From assembly GCF_003626755.1 (NCBI RefSeq), contig NZ_RBCJ01000001.1, positions 372,001 to 436,000 on the forward strand: 64,000 nt of DNA, given 5' to 3'. This document shows positions 43,489-52,382 of this stretch, piece after piece (the first letter of the stretch is position 1; each line of letters starts with the position of its first letter). The position numbers and the translations under genes were made by a program. This stretch comes from Ulvibacterium marinum. Lineage in GTDB: Bacteria; Bacteroidota; Bacteroidia; Flavobacteriales; Flavobacteriaceae. Below the pieces are notes generated by a model. It made no database searches. It had not been told where the DNA came from and worked only from the letters and a program-made list of their open reading frames with translations.

Positions 43489-43596
43489 TTTCTTTACGTT
43501 GTTTTAGTGATGTGTTGGTAAATTGTGTTGGGTTTTCTAAGGTCCCGTGGCTATAAGCTTATCCGAGCAGATTTAGAAATCCGAGTAATTGAATAT

Positions 43597-44583
43597 TTAA
43601 AAATCGGCGTCAAAACTGATTTTCTGTGAATCCTCATCCTTTTCTTTGTTGAGGACACCAGCTTTTTGGTATTCCGATACCCTTTTTTCGAAGAAATTGG
43701 TCTTCCCCTGCAGTGAGATCATATCCATAAAATCAAATGGATTGGTAGAATTATATACTTTTTCGCATTGAAGTTCCACCAACAACCTATCGGTTACAAA
43801 TTCCAAGTATTGGGTCATTAGTTTTGCGTTCATGCCTATCAGGCTTACTGGCAGGGACTCAGTAATAAACTCACGCTCTATATCCAGGGCATTTGTTAGA
43901 ATCTGTGTAATCCTTTCTTTGGGCACCTTGTTAACCAAGTGATGGTTATGTAGATGAACAGCATAGTCACAGTGCATACCTTCATCCCTGGAAATCAGCT
44001 CATTGGAAAAAGTCAATCCAGGCATCAACCCCCTTTTCTTCAACCAAAATATGGAACAAAAAGCTCCAGAAAAGAAAATTCCCTCTACGGCGGCAAAAGC
44101 GATCAATCGCTCGGCAAAGCTGGGGGAATCAATCCATTTAAGAGCCCAATCTGCCTTTTTCTTGATGGCTGGAAAGTTTTCAATGGCTTGAAAAAGGATG
44201 TTTTTTTCTTTTTCGTCCTTTACGTAGGTGTCTATTAAAAGAGAATAGGTCTCGGAGTGGATATTCTCCATCATAATCTGGAATCCATAAAAGAACTTGG
44301 CTTCGGAATATTGGACTTCATTCACAAAATTCTCGGCCAAATTCTCATTTACAATTCCATCGGATGCGGCAAAAAAGGCTAAAATATGCTTTACAAAGTA
44401 ACGTTCATCTTCACTTAACTTATTGTTCCAATCAGATAAATCCTGATGTAAATCTATCTCTTCGGCAGTCCAAAAACAAGCTTCGCACTTTTTGTACCAT
44501 TCCCACAAATCATGATGCTCAATAGGGAATATCACGAATCTATCCTTGTTTTCCTGTAAAATGGGCTCTTCGACTGTCGACAT
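43597..44583 (-). CDS. nrdB: Ribonucleoside-diphosphate reductase class Ia, beta subunit
   Basis: Radical-generating subunit, 328 residues, ferritin-like fold. Metal ligands include Asp/Glu in [13 protein letters not shown], Glu106 and His109 in [15 protein letters not shown], and further Glu/His in [17 protein letters not shown] and [15 protein letters not shown]. Tyr113 in HSETYSLL is the candidate radical tyrosine. The C-terminal tail ([14 protein letters not shown]) is the alpha-subunit docking tail. The gene precedes nrdA by 108 bp. Upstream (44584-44800) is AT-rich and ends at an orphan terminator hairpin. No NrdR box pair was recognised. Confidence 0.97.
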   Translation of the reverse strand: MSTVEEPILQENKDRFVIFPIEHHDLWEWYKKCEACFWTAEEIDLHQDLSDWNNKLSEDERYFVKHILAFFAASDGIVNENLAENFVNEVQYSEAKFFYGFQIMMENIHSETYSLLIDTYVKDEKEKNILFQAIENFPAIKKKADWALKWIDSPSFAERLIAFAAVEGIFFSGAFCSIFWLKKRGLMPGLTFSNELISRDEGMHCDYAVHLHNHHLVNKVPKERITQILTNALDIEREFITESLPVSLIGMNAKLMTQYLEFVTDRLLVELQCEKVYNSTNPFDFMDMISLQGKTNFFEKRVSEYQKAGVLNKEKDEDSQKISFDADF

Positions 44584-45454
44584 AATTTGTTAAGCTTTTT
44601 TAGTTATTTGAAGATAAAAATACCTTTCGGGGGAGTAACAAAGATTCAAAAATGTTATCAAATTGTAAAGGCTGTTTTATCAAAACCGGTTCAAAGTTTT
44701 TAACACAGGTTGTTGAAATCCATCCTCGCAAGTGATGAACATTGCCCTAATCAGAAATTAAAAATTTCGTATTCTATTTTATTGGCGTTAAACAAAATAA
44801 ATAGACCGAAAAGTATGAAAAAAACATACTTTTCGGTCTATTGGCCAATGTAGCCGTGGAAGTTTTTAAGAAAGTCTTTTCGTTCCATCAGCTTTCCTTT
44901 CACTTTTTTAGGTTTCAAATCGGAACGCTGTAAGAACTAAGGTTTTCCCACTATAAAAAGCATTTACTAATACCGCCAAACCGTACGGCCATCTAATTAC
45001 ATCATTAACTGATGCTCATCGCGAAGGATGCTGATTCAGGTAGTTCCCCCGAAACCTATAATCGAGCAAAAACCAACGAGTTGGTTCGGTATCCGTTACG
45101 CAACGATTCATTAGAGCCGTACATACTGGATTGGCAGTGCTATTTAGTTCTTCATAATTTTTTCGTTTTCATAGAATACATCCCATATCCTTAAGAAAAT
45201 ACATTTGACCTAATGCTATTTATTAAAATAGACATTGTACATAAATGAATTCAACTATGGTAAGAGGGGGCCAAAAAATAAATATAATTTGAAATTAAAT
45301 GTAGGCCAAAATATCATTAGATTACCGTAAAAATAAGAAATTTCAATTCAACCACACCTTTGTTAAAAAATATATTACAAGAGTAAAACATTTTACACTT
45401 GTTTCCTATACGAATCATTAACAAACTTTGATGTCGATTATTTGCATTATTTTT
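44584..45454. other. Intergenic stretch of 871 bp with protein-like frames and hairpin on minus
   Basis: No gene is supported. On minus, short protein-like frames run in series towards the hairpin at 44800-44842: 45124-45005 (ATG start, one in-frame TAG at 45056-45058), 45015-44908 (no start codon) and 44888-44838 (16 codons, ATG). The plus-strand ORF at 45012-45194 overlaps the first of these and was rejected. The 44584-44800 part is the nrdB leader; 45200-45454 is AT-rich without visible structure. Confidence 0.5.
44800..44842 (-). terminator. Orphan 18-bp hairpin with T-rich tail on minus
   Basis: A perfect 18-bp stem (44800-44817 with 44825-44842) and a 7-nt A/T loop. On minus it is followed by TATTTTGTTT, so it can terminate a minus-strand transcript. 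No gene lies upstream on that strand within 600 bp except the segment discussed above, so it either ends an unknown RNA or sits in the long leader of nrdB. Confidence 0.7.
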
Positions 45455-46003
45455 TCATAGTGGACTTGCCACAAAACTTCCTGAAATGGTAATCTCCTGC
45501 TCATCAGCATTGTACATGGTAATCTCTAGAGATCCTTGCAAAAAATCATCATGTAACCCAGAAATAGTGATTGTGCCTTGTTTAGCAAAAAAAGGAAGCT
45601 CCCCAAGGGCTTTGAAGTTTGCATATCCAAAGATTCCATCAAAACTATCCATGAATCCTTCGATATTCTTGGTCACCTTGTAGGTTCCAACGGGTAGTTC
45701 ATTGGAGCTGTCCTGCTGAGAAATTAGAAATTCCAAGGCATGTTGATGGCCTTCTTCAACATTTTCCAATTTAAGAACCAAAGTGGAGGTGAAAGTTCCG
45801 TTATTTGCCTCCTTAATTGAGGTCTCAAACCTAACCTTGCCTTCAAAAACAGTATTTACAACACCTGTAGCCTCCAGGATATACTTACTCCCTAATTCAT
45901 TTGGATTCCCAAGGGGCACTTCTAACCGATAATTGGAGATTAGAAATAATGGCAATAACGCAAGTAAACCTACTTTGGCTACTTTGATAATGAATTGAGA
46001 CAT
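45455..46003 (-). CDS. Small exported protein of unknown function (LytTR-linked)
   Basis: A 182-residue exported protein from the ATG at 46003 (an upstream TTG frame start at 46012 is less likely): signal-like MSQFIIKVAKVGLLALLPLFLIS, then a beta-rich chain (ILEATGVVNTVFEGKVRFETSIK, FTSTLVLKLENVEEGHQHALEFLIS, GTITISGLHDDFLQGSLEITMYN, ITISGSFVASPL). The strand pattern suggests a lipocalin-like or jelly-roll fold, but no family is recognised. It follows a 66-codon gene by 14 bp in what looks like one operon, transcribed away from the LytTR regulator. Confidence 0.65.
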   Translation of the reverse strand: MSQFIIKVAKVGLLALLPLFLISNYRLEVPLGNPNELGSKYILEATGVVNTVFEGKVRFETSIKEANNGTFTSTLVLKLENVEEGHQHALEFLISQQDSSNELPVGTYKVTKNIEGFMDSFDGIFGYANFKALGELPFFAKQGTITISGLHDDFLQGSLEITMYNADEQEITISGSFVASPL

Positions 46004-46016
46004 GGTTACCAATAAA

Positions 46017-46217
46017 TTATTTCTGAGTTTTGCTGGAGGGCTCCTCCTTATAAGAAGTTCTTACAACTTGGCCTTCCTGGCTTAAAGTTGAATTACTCAA
46101 GGTAACTTCTGGATTGGCAAGACTATAGCTCAATATCTTCTCATCCTTTTTCTCCGACATTGTGGCGATGATGATTGTAAGCACCAAAAGGATGAACATC
46201 AGCATACATTTTTTCAT
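46017..46217 (-). CDS. 66-aa exported or membrane-anchored peptide gene (LytTR-linked)
   Basis: A 66-residue protein: hydrophobic N-terminus (MKKCMLMFILLVLTIIIAT) followed by a polar, charged tail (EKKDEKILSYSLANPEVTLSNSTLSQEGQVV). It could be a signal-anchored peptide, a secreted peptide pheromone precursor or an exported stress peptide. There is no lipobox. A direct repeat resembling a LytTR site lies 115-150 bp upstream on this strand, so it is the likely target of the adjacent regulator. Family unknown. Confidence 0.6.
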   Translation of the reverse strand: MKKCMLMFILLVLTIIIATMSEKKDEKILSYSLANPEVTLSNSTLSQEGQVVRTSYKEEPSSKTQK

Positions 46218-46543
46218 AACTCTGTTTTTGGTTCTATTGTTCGATTTTTACATCTGAGTGGGGAGAACTTAAACAAATCTGAATTTTAATGAATCTAAAG
46301 TATAACATGGTGCCGCATTCAAAAAACAATTCTGTATGAACGGTAAAATATCCTGTATGAATGGTAACCTTGGTTGTTTTACAAAAAAAATAAAGGTCAA
46401 TTTAAAGGATATTCCAAAATGCCCAAAATCTACCATCCTTGTTTCTTTTTGGGCCAGCTACACTTAATTTGCCCCCATCAGTACATCTTTTTACTTTAAA
46501 TTGACCTGTATTTTTATATTTGATTTAATTACCTTTAAAAGTT
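46218..46543. promoter_or_regulatory. Divergent regulatory region between exported-peptide operon and LytTR system
   Basis: 326 bp with no gene. It carries the paired LytTR-type site at 46332-46367 and, for the minus-strand operon, a -7-like box CTAAAGTA (46295-46302; TACTTTAG on minus) 30 bp downstream of the site. A long AT-rich stretch (46370-46540) precedes the plus-strand regulator gene. Confidence 0.55.
46332..46367 (-). promoter_or_regulatory. Paired direct repeat resembling a LytTR operator
   Basis: On plus, CTGTATGAACGGTAA (46332-46346) and CTGTATGAATGGTAA (46353-46367) are direct repeats with a 21-bp period, 14 of 15 bases identical. On minus they read ACCGTTCAT and ACCATTCAT, the first matching the published LytTR half-site consensus [TA][AC][CA]GTTN[AG][TG] fully, the second 8 of 9. 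Two direct half-sites spaced two helical turns apart is the known LytTR arrangement. They sit directly upstream of the promoter of the exported-peptide operon on minus. Confidence 0.7.
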
Positions 46544-47278
46544 ATGTTGGAAGCCGTAATAGTGGATGATGAAGCCAAAGCTCTCCAAAGTCTTTCCTGG
46601 GAGCTTACCAATTTTAGCGATGAGATAAAAGTTTTGGCCTCTTTTACCGACCCGTTGGAAGCTTTGGTATATCTGGGGAAAAACACCCCGGATTGCCTGT
46701 TTTTGGATATAGAGATGCCCACTATGGACGGGTTTCAATTTATTCAAAAGCTAGGGAACAAAAGTTTTCCGGTGGTCATTACCACGGCCTATAACCAGTA
46801 TGCCATAAAAGCCCTAAAGAACGAAGCTATAGACTATCTATTAAAACCGATAGACACGGACGATCTTAAGGATACCATTGTAAAAATCAAAAAATATAAC
46901 ACAAAGAGTTTTACAGCGGAAAGATTGGAAAATATTTTGCTTAATTTCAACGCCAACCCGGTCCATAAGAAGATTACCTTCAATACAGATGGCAAGTTGT
47001 TGTTCTTGGAAAGTGAGGAAATACTGTATGCCGAATCCGATGGGAATTACAGTACTATTTACTTGGTGGATGGGCAGAAGATAGTCTTGACGAAAAAACT
47101 TAAGGAAGTAAATGAACTACTCCCGGACGATTCTTTTTTTCGGATACACAATTCCTATATCATTAATCTAAACAAAATAAAAGAGTTCCTAAAAACGGAT
47201 GGTTATGTTGTGCTAAAATCCAACCATAAAATCCCTGTTTCCAGACAAAAGAAATCCGATTTTTTGGACAAATTATAG
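46544..47278 (+). CDS. LytTR-family response regulator
   Basis: A 244-residue transcription regulator: receiver domain (residues 1-120; acidic Asp8-Asp9, phosphoacceptor Asp55 in LFLDIEMPTMDG, Thr in VVITTAYNQYAIKAL, Lys in DYLLKPID) and a C-terminal LytTR DNA-binding domain (about 140-244; ITFNTDGKLLFLESEEILYAESDGNYSTIYL, FFRIHNSYIINLNKIKEF). It is 8 bp upstream of its cognate histidine kinase gene. The operator at 46332-46367 is close and on the divergent side, consistent with activation of the exported-peptide operon. Confidence 0.94.
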   Translation: MLEAVIVDDEAKALQSLSWELTNFSDEIKVLASFTDPLEALVYLGKNTPDCLFLDIEMPTMDGFQFIQKLGNKSFPVVITTAYNQYAIKALKNEAIDYLLKPIDTDDLKDTIVKIKKYNTKSFTAERLENILLNFNANPVHKKITFNTDGKLLFLESEEILYAESDGNYSTIYLVDGQKIVLTKKLKEVNELLPDDSFFRIHNSYIINLNKIKEFLKTDGYVVLKSNHKIPVSRQKKSDFLDKL

Positions 47279-47286
47279 GTCACTAT

Positions 47287-49260
47287 ATGCGGTCCAGAAT
47301 CAAACAATTAGCGCCTCTTGGTTTTTTTTTGGTTTTTACCAAGCAAAAAATATGTTGGCTATTATTCCTGTTTTTTGTTTCCTATAGTAGTGTTTCACAA
47401 TTCGTTCCCGCCAGCTTTAAGAAAACAACGGATAGTATAATACAATCCGATCCAAATTACACCCAAATACATGTGCTGCTAAGGTCCCATCGAAACGATA
47501 CCGTATTAATGCGGTATCTCGCAAATTCCGCGGCCCAAAGTGGATATATCAAAGGACAAACCTATGCCCTAAATCAGCTGGGTAGAAGATATCGCAATCT
47601 ATCGGAATATACTAAGTCTATTGCACTACATCAGAAGGCTTTGGATTTGGCCACTAAATCCAATGATTTGGAGTTCAGGGTGTCCAGTCTAAACATGTTG
47701 GGCGTTGTCTACACGAGAACTTCTTCCATACGAACGGCAATGGATTATAATCAAAAGGCATTGGAACTGGCGGAAACCGTTGAGAGTCCTTCCACAGGTT
47801 TGAAACGAAACATAAACGTGTCCCTAAACCGTATTGGCAATCTATACCAACTTTTAAAGCAATATGATCTGGCCATAGAACATTTTGAGAGGTCCTTAAC
47901 TCTGGAAGAGGAATTGGGTAATACTCTGGGTCTAGCCATTAATTACCAAAATATCGGGGAATGTCTAGAAGAGCAAGGCCAATTGGGTGAAGCACTGGAA
48001 AACTATAGGACTTCCCTCTCTTATAATGAGGAACTGGACAATGATATGGGGCGTGTTATCTGTAAGAACAGCATAGCCCAAATATACATTAAACAGGATA
48101 GGTCCGAAGAAGCCGTAGAAATCCTTGAGCCTACCTTGGTCATTGCAGAGCGATTGGGCGATGGTTTTCTATTATCCCCGGCCCGGATAAATCTTGGATG
48201 GGCACAATTATTGGCAGAACAATTTAAAGAAGCTAAAGAAAATATGTTGCTAGGGTTACAAATTGCGGAGAAGTATAATCTGCGGAAGGAGTCTGCCCAA
48301 GCCAGTCATCTTTTATCCGAATTATTCCAGCAAACCCGTGACTACAGACAAGCCTTGAACTACAAACTAAAAGCTGAAAATCTGGACAAGGAAATTCTGA
48401 ATGAAAGTACCGTTCGCTATGTAAACGATGTTATTTTCAGGTATGACTCCGAAAAGAAGGGCAACCAAATCGAAGTCCTTGCGAAGGAAAACGAAATTGT
48501 TCGGTTAAAGCTTCGGAAGAATAACCAAACGCTTCTAGCGAGTGGAATAGCTTTGGCCTTGCTAGCCGGTATTTTCTACATTCTTTATCGCCAATATCAG
48601 CTTAAGAACGAGAAGAAGCTACTTACCTTGGAGCAGAGTATGCTTCGTAGTCAAATGAACCCCCATTTTTTGTTCAATTCCCTTAACTCCATTAAACTGT
48701 ATATCATCAACAATGAACAAAAAAACGCGGTTCATTATTTGAACAAATTCTCTAAGTTGATACGTAAAATCCTGGAGGCATCTTCCCTTAAGGAAATACC
48801 CTTGGCCGAGGAACTGGAAACGGTAGAGCTTTATATGAATATAGAGAACATAAGGTTTTCCAATGAAATCGATTTTAAAATAATAGTGGACGGGGATATT
48901 GACGTACATCAGATAAAGATTCCATCGTTAATTTTACAACCGTTCTTGGAAAATGCCCTTTGGCATGGACTTTCTTCCAAAGAAGGGGAAAAAAAGATCG
49001 GTCTCCATATAAGTAAGGGAAAGGATGGTTTTGTACACATTGCCATTATGGATAACGGCGTAGGAAGGGATGCCGCTGAAAAAATAAAGGAAGGAAAAGT
49101 GTTAAAACGTAAGTCCGTGGGCATTGATATTACCAAGGAGCGTCTCGCCAATTTTTCTCGGGACTATCAAAATTCATTTGAGGTGGAAATAATAGACCTT
49201 TTCGATGAAAACGGAAAATCATCGGGGACCAAGGTGATACTACACATACCTACTGTTTAA
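47287..49260 (+). CDS. TPR-containing LytS/YpdA-type sensor histidine kinase
   Basis: A 657-residue sensor kinase: N-terminal signal-like segment (about 22-40, WLLFLFFVSYSSVSQF), seven or more TPR-like repeats (about 70-380, for example KSIALHQKALDLATKSND, LAIEHFERSLTLEEELGN), one membrane helix (about 414-434), a short coiled coil and the His_kinase module. The phosphoacceptor is in MNPHFLFNSLNSIKLYI (His near residue 461), with HATPase motifs LQPFLENALWHGL and IMDNGVGRDAAEK. Periplasmic TPRs bind peptides or proteins in similar Bacteroidota kinases, which fits a peptide-linked system with the neighbouring exported proteins. Last bases overlap DUF3109 on the other strand by 11 bp. Confidence 0.93.
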   Translation: MRSRIKQLAPLGFFLVFTKQKICWLLFLFFVSYSSVSQFVPASFKKTTDSIIQSDPNYTQIHVLLRSHRNDTVLMRYLANSAAQSGYIKGQTYALNQLGRRYRNLSEYTKSIALHQKALDLATKSNDLEFRVSSLNMLGVVYTRTSSIRTAMDYNQKALELAETVESPSTGLKRNINVSLNRIGNLYQLLKQYDLAIEHFERSLTLEEELGNTLGLAINYQNIGECLEEQGQLGEALENYRTSLSYNEELDNDMGRVICKNSIAQIYIKQDRSEEAVEILEPTLVIAERLGDGFLLSPARINLGWAQLLAEQFKEAKENMLLGLQIAEKYNLRKESAQASHLLSELFQQTRDYRQALNYKLKAENLDKEILNESTVRYVNDVIFRYDSEKKGNQIEVLAKENEIVRLKLRKNNQTLLASGIALALLAGIFYILYRQYQLKNEKKLLTLEQSMLRSQMNPHFLFNSLNSIKLYIINNEQKNAVHYLNKFSKLIRKILEASSLKEIPLAEELETVELYMNIENIRFSNEIDFKIIVDGDIDVHQIKIPSLILQPFLENALWHGLSSKEGEKKIGLHISKGKDGFVHIAIMDNGVGRDAAEKIKEGKVLKRKSVGIDITKERLANFSRDYQNSFEVEIIDLFDENGKSSGTKVILHIPTV

Positions 49261-49822
49261 GGTGTTCCCTGGCGATTACTTCCAACTCTGTATACCATTT
49301 TTCACCAAATTTTCGAATCAATGCCTCCCTTACAAATTTGTAAATAGGGACCTTCAGTTCTTCTCCTAGAGTGCAGGCGGGGTCACAAATCTGCCACTTG
49401 TGATAGTTAACAGCGATCAGCTCCGAATATTCCTTAACACGAATGGGGTACAAATGACAGGAAACCGGCTTTCTCCACTGGGTAGCTCCTTTATTATAGG
49501 CTTCTTCAAGACCACACTTTGCGATACCTTTTCCTGAATATACCACATAGGCACACTCACTATTGTTTATCAGAGGTGTTTCCCATTCACCGTCCTCTCC
49601 CTTTACAAATGCACCTTGTTCTTCAATTGCGGCAATTCCATCTTCACGTAAAAATGGCTTGACCTGCTTATAAATATCCACTAAGATTTCGGTTTCCCTC
49701 TCTTCTAAAGGTGCCCCGGCCTCACCATCAACGCAACATGCACCCTTACATGCCGTAAGGTTACAAACAAAATCATTTTCCAATATTTCTTCGGAAATAA
49801 TAGTCTTTCCCAGTTGAAACAT
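49250..49822 (-). CDS. DUF3109-family protein
   Basis: A 190-residue cytoplasmic protein of the DUF3109 family, widespread in Bacteroidota. Eight cysteines, arranged as CNLTACKGACCVDGEAG near the N-terminus (Cys-x4-Cys-x3-CysCys), NSECAYVVYSGKGIAKCGL, CHLYPIRV and WQICDPACTLGEE, resemble the YkgJ-type metal or iron-sulfur chelating family. The function is not established. It is convergent with the histidine kinase gene, overlapping its end by 11 bp, and divergent from the MarC gene. Confidence 0.88.
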   Translation of the reverse strand: MFQLGKTIISEEILENDFVCNLTACKGACCVDGEAGAPLEERETEILVDIYKQVKPFLREDGIAAIEEQGAFVKGEDGEWETPLINNSECAYVVYSGKGIAKCGLEEAYNKGATQWRKPVSCHLYPIRVKEYSELIAVNYHKWQICDPACTLGEELKVPIYKFVREALIRKFGEKWYTELEVIAREHLKQ

Positions 49823-49918
49823 AGCCTATTTTATTAGGGCATTCAAAGATAGGTTTTCCTAAATACTTCCAGCGCAATTATTTTTTGAAATGGTCATCCA
49901 AAAGCTGCCGTTTCAACG

Positions 49919-49926
49919 TACATTTG
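49919..49926 (+). promoter_or_regulatory. -7 promoter box (TACATTTG) for MarC-family gene
   Basis: TACATTTG matches TAnnTTTG and ends 17 bp before the ATG at 49944, implying a leader of about 10 nt. This disfavours the upstream in-frame ATG at 49890. Confidence 0.5.
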
Positions 49927-49943
49927 GCACAAATTTGTCAACC

Positions 49944-50528
49944 ATGTCATTACATTTTAATGTAAGGGAAATTGCCTCTGCTACAATGATACTTTTTGCG
50001 GTAATCGATATTGTGGGCAGCATTCCGATAATCATAAGTCTTAGGAACAAAGTGGGGCATATACAATCCGGAAAAGCTTCCATTGTAGCTGCATGCCTTA
50101 TGGTCGCATTCCTTTTTGTAGGCGAGGAAATCCTTAATCTCATAGGCATCGATATAAATTCCTTTGCGGTAGCCGGGGCCTTCATCCTGTTCTTTTTGGC
50201 TATTGAGATGATTTTGGGCATTACCCTATACAAGGATGATGAACCTAAGAGTGCCTCCATTGTGCCCATAGCCTTTCCTCTGATTGCCGGGGCCGGAACC
50301 ATGACATCCATCCTTTCCATTCGTGCGGAATTTTATGTGGAGAACATCATTGTTGCCATTATTTTAAATACGATCTTTGTCTACCTTGTATTGAAATCTT
50401 CCAAGAAAATCGAGAGGGTTTTGGGAAAGGGTGGTTTAAGCATTATCAGAAAGGTATTCGGGGTAATCATTTTGGCGATAGCCGTAAAATTGTTCGCCTC
50501 AAACATCAATCAATTGTTGGCTTCTTAA
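49944..50528 (+). CDS. MarC-family membrane protein
   Basis: A 194-residue integral membrane protein of the MarC/UPF0056 family with six hydrophobic segments. Landmarks: FAVIDIVGSIPIIISL near the N-terminus, GAFILFFLAIEMILG, and PIAFPLIAGAGTMTSILSI in the middle. The first ATG in the frame, at 49890, adds 18 residues (QRTFGTNLSTMS) that do not match the family opening and lies upstream of the -7 box. The function of the family is not established; the older link to multidrug resistance is not supported. Twelve bases separate it from the next small gene. Confidence 0.9.
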   Translation: MSLHFNVREIASATMILFAVIDIVGSIPIIISLRNKVGHIQSGKASIVAACLMVAFLFVGEEILNLIGIDINSFAVAGAFILFFLAIEMILGITLYKDDEPKSASIVPIAFPLIAGAGTMTSILSIRAEFYVENIIVAIILNTIFVYLVLKSSKKIERVLGKGGLSIIRKVFGVIILAIAVKLFASNINQLLAS

Positions 50529-50540
50529 TTTGTAATTCCC

Positions 50541-50747
50541 ATGAACAGGACTTTGACTATAATCTTAATTATCTTGGCCCTAGGCCTAATTGCCTATAAT
50601 GTTACCTTGGTAGATTTTGGGAATCCACTTCAGGGAGATAGTACTATAGCACTGATAGGTATTTTGGCTTCTCTGTGTGCTATAGTTCTACTGTTGATAT
50701 ACATTACCTCAAAAAAGATCCAAAAGAAAATCAACGAAGACAATTAG
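50541..50747 (+). CDS. Small two-helix membrane protein
   Basis: A 68-residue protein with two hydrophobic segments (about 5-20 and 37-55) and a basic C-terminal tail (KKIQKKINEDN). It follows marC by 12 bp, so they share a transcript, and its end overlaps the convergent protease gene by 4 bp. No named family is recognised; this kind of small protein is common next to MarC genes in Flavobacteriaceae. Confidence 0.78.
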   Translation: MNRTLTIILIILALGLIAYNVTLVDFGNPLQGDSTIALIGILASLCAIVLLLIYITSKKIQKKINEDN

Positions 50748-52369
50748 TTCTGTGATTCTATCTTTTCAGCATCACCTTGCCGTATGGTGGGTCTGTCCAG
50801 TTCTAATACCTCTTGTAACATGGCATCGGCAGCGGCCTTAATTTTGGCATGTACATTAGGGCCGAACAACTGTTCGCCCAAGGCTGCTTTAAGGTAAAGC
50901 TTAATGCGGTCTTCAAAATCATAAAAGTTCATTTTCAGGTTTCGGGAGATGGAATAATCCACGAACTGCTCGAACAAAATATCATCGACCCTAAAATCGC
51001 TTACAAATCTTTCTTCTGTCCAATCCGCATAGCGTCTCCTATCCTCGTCCAAATGTTCAAAAATAAAAAAGGACAGGAACCCTAGGCTATCCATACTTTC
51101 TACAGCCTCCTCTTCATTTGTCCCTATGGGCACAAAAACATCAGGGATAATCCCGCCCCCGCCATAGACGACCTTACCGTTCGGGGTAGTAAACCTAAGG
51201 GAATCCGCAACTTTTATACTATCCACAGAGACCAGTTCCCCATTGTGGTAACGATCGGTAAACTTTTTGTAGTAGTCCTTGGTTCCATTCTTGTAGGTCT
51301 TTTGTATGCTGCGACCCGTAGGAGTGTAGTAGCGGGAAACCGTTAATCGCACTGCTGAACCATCGCCCAGTTCCATTTCTCGCTGGACCAACCCTTTCCC
51401 AAAGGAACGACGACCCACAATGGTGCCAATATCATTATCCTGTAACGCTCCTGCAATGATTTCACTTGCCGATGCCGATCTTTCGTTGATAAGCACAAAA
51501 ACGGGCTTGTCCTCAAAACTTCCATTATCCGTGGCGTAAATTTTGTCTATTCTTCCTTTTTTGTTCTTGGTAAAGAGAATTAATTTACCCTCCTCCAAAA
51601 ATTCGTCCGCCATTTGTTCAGCTATTCCTAAATACCCTCCTGGGTTGTCCCTTAGGTCTAATGTCAATTTCTTTGCCCCTCGCCTGCTCAGCTCCTTAAG
51701 TGCCTCCTTAAATTCCTTAAAGGTAGATTCCGCAAAACGGTTTACCTTCATATAGCCCATATCCGGAGTAAGCATGTAATAGGCCTGTACGCTCTTAATG
51801 GGTACAATATCCCGTTTTACATCTACGGTAAACACCCGTTCCTCAGCTTTTCGATAAACCTTTAATTGAACATTCGTACCCTTTTTGCCCCTCAATTTTT
51901 CTACTATACGGTCGCTCGGCAGGTTTCTACCATAAAGTGTATCGTTATCAGCCATTAAAATCCGATCTCCCGCTTTGATACCCTTCAAAAAACTGGGCCC
52001 CTTATCTATCGTCCTAATTACGGAAATGGTATCCCTATAGGAATAAAAATTTACCCCGATACCTACAAAATCCCCTTTCATATTTTCGGACACCTTGCTC
52101 ATTTCCTGTTTGGGAATATAAACCGAATGTGGATCCAGTTTTTCCAGGATATTGTTGACAGTTACATCCACAATGCTATCCGTATTGATTTCGTCCACAT
52201 ATTCATAATCGATATAATCAATTAGTCGGTTTAGCTTATCTTTCTTCGAATTTGTAGTGAAAAGCTTCTCTGGCGTGTCATTAAAATGAAGCTTGCCCCC
52301 AACAAAAATGCCCAGCGCCAGTGCTGCGGCGATAATGGTTGGCCAGATGTAACTATATTTTTTGCTCAT
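50744..52369 (-). CDS. S41-family C-terminal processing peptidase (CtpA-like)
   Basis: A 541-residue exported serine protease. N-terminal anchor helix (residues 7-24), an N-domain, a PDZ domain (about 85-170; GIGVNFYSYRDTISVIRTIDKGPSFLKGIKAGDRILMAD), and the S41 core with the catalytic Ser in LINERSASASEIIAGALQD and the Lys in GRRSFGKGLVQREME. The C-terminal helical domain (about 420-541) follows. It should process periplasmic proteins. The upstream dCMP deaminase gene lies 13 bp before it in the same direction. Confidence 0.95.
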   Translation of the reverse strand: MSKKYSYIWPTIIAAALALGIFVGGKLHFNDTPEKLFTTNSKKDKLNRLIDYIDYEYVDEINTDSIVDVTVNNILEKLDPHSVYIPKQEMSKVSENMKGDFVGIGVNFYSYRDTISVIRTIDKGPSFLKGIKAGDRILMADNDTLYGRNLPSDRIVEKLRGKKGTNVQLKVYRKAEERVFTVDVKRDIVPIKSVQAYYMLTPDMGYMKVNRFAESTFKEFKEALKELSRRGAKKLTLDLRDNPGGYLGIAEQMADEFLEEGKLILFTKNKKGRIDKIYATDNGSFEDKPVFVLINERSASASEIIAGALQDNDIGTIVGRRSFGKGLVQREMELGDGSAVRLTVSRYYTPTGRSIQKTYKNGTKDYYKKFTDRYHNGELVSVDSIKVADSLRFTTPNGKVVYGGGGIIPDVFVPIGTNEEEAVESMDSLGFLSFFIFEHLDEDRRRYADWTEERFVSDFRVDDILFEQFVDYSISRNLKMNFYDFEDRIKLYLKAALGEQLFGPNVHAKIKAAADAMLQEVLELDRPTIRQGDAEKIESQN

Positions 52370-52382
52370 TTGGTGTCTTTAC

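Noticed and set aside
44584..44800. NrdR box or cobalamin riboswitch upstream of nrdB
   Set aside because: No paired NrdR consensus and no B12-box-like motif could be found by eye.
45100..45130. Group II intron domain V-like sequence (GAGCCGTAC on plus)
   Set aside because: Only one arm is present; no complementary arm or GAAA tetraloop follows within 40 bp and no intron-encoded protein is visible.
45012..45194. 60-codon plus-strand reading frame in the nrdB upstream region
   Set aside because: It overlaps protein-like frames on the opposite strand, has no promoter or family features, and its composition looks like a reverse-strand shadow.
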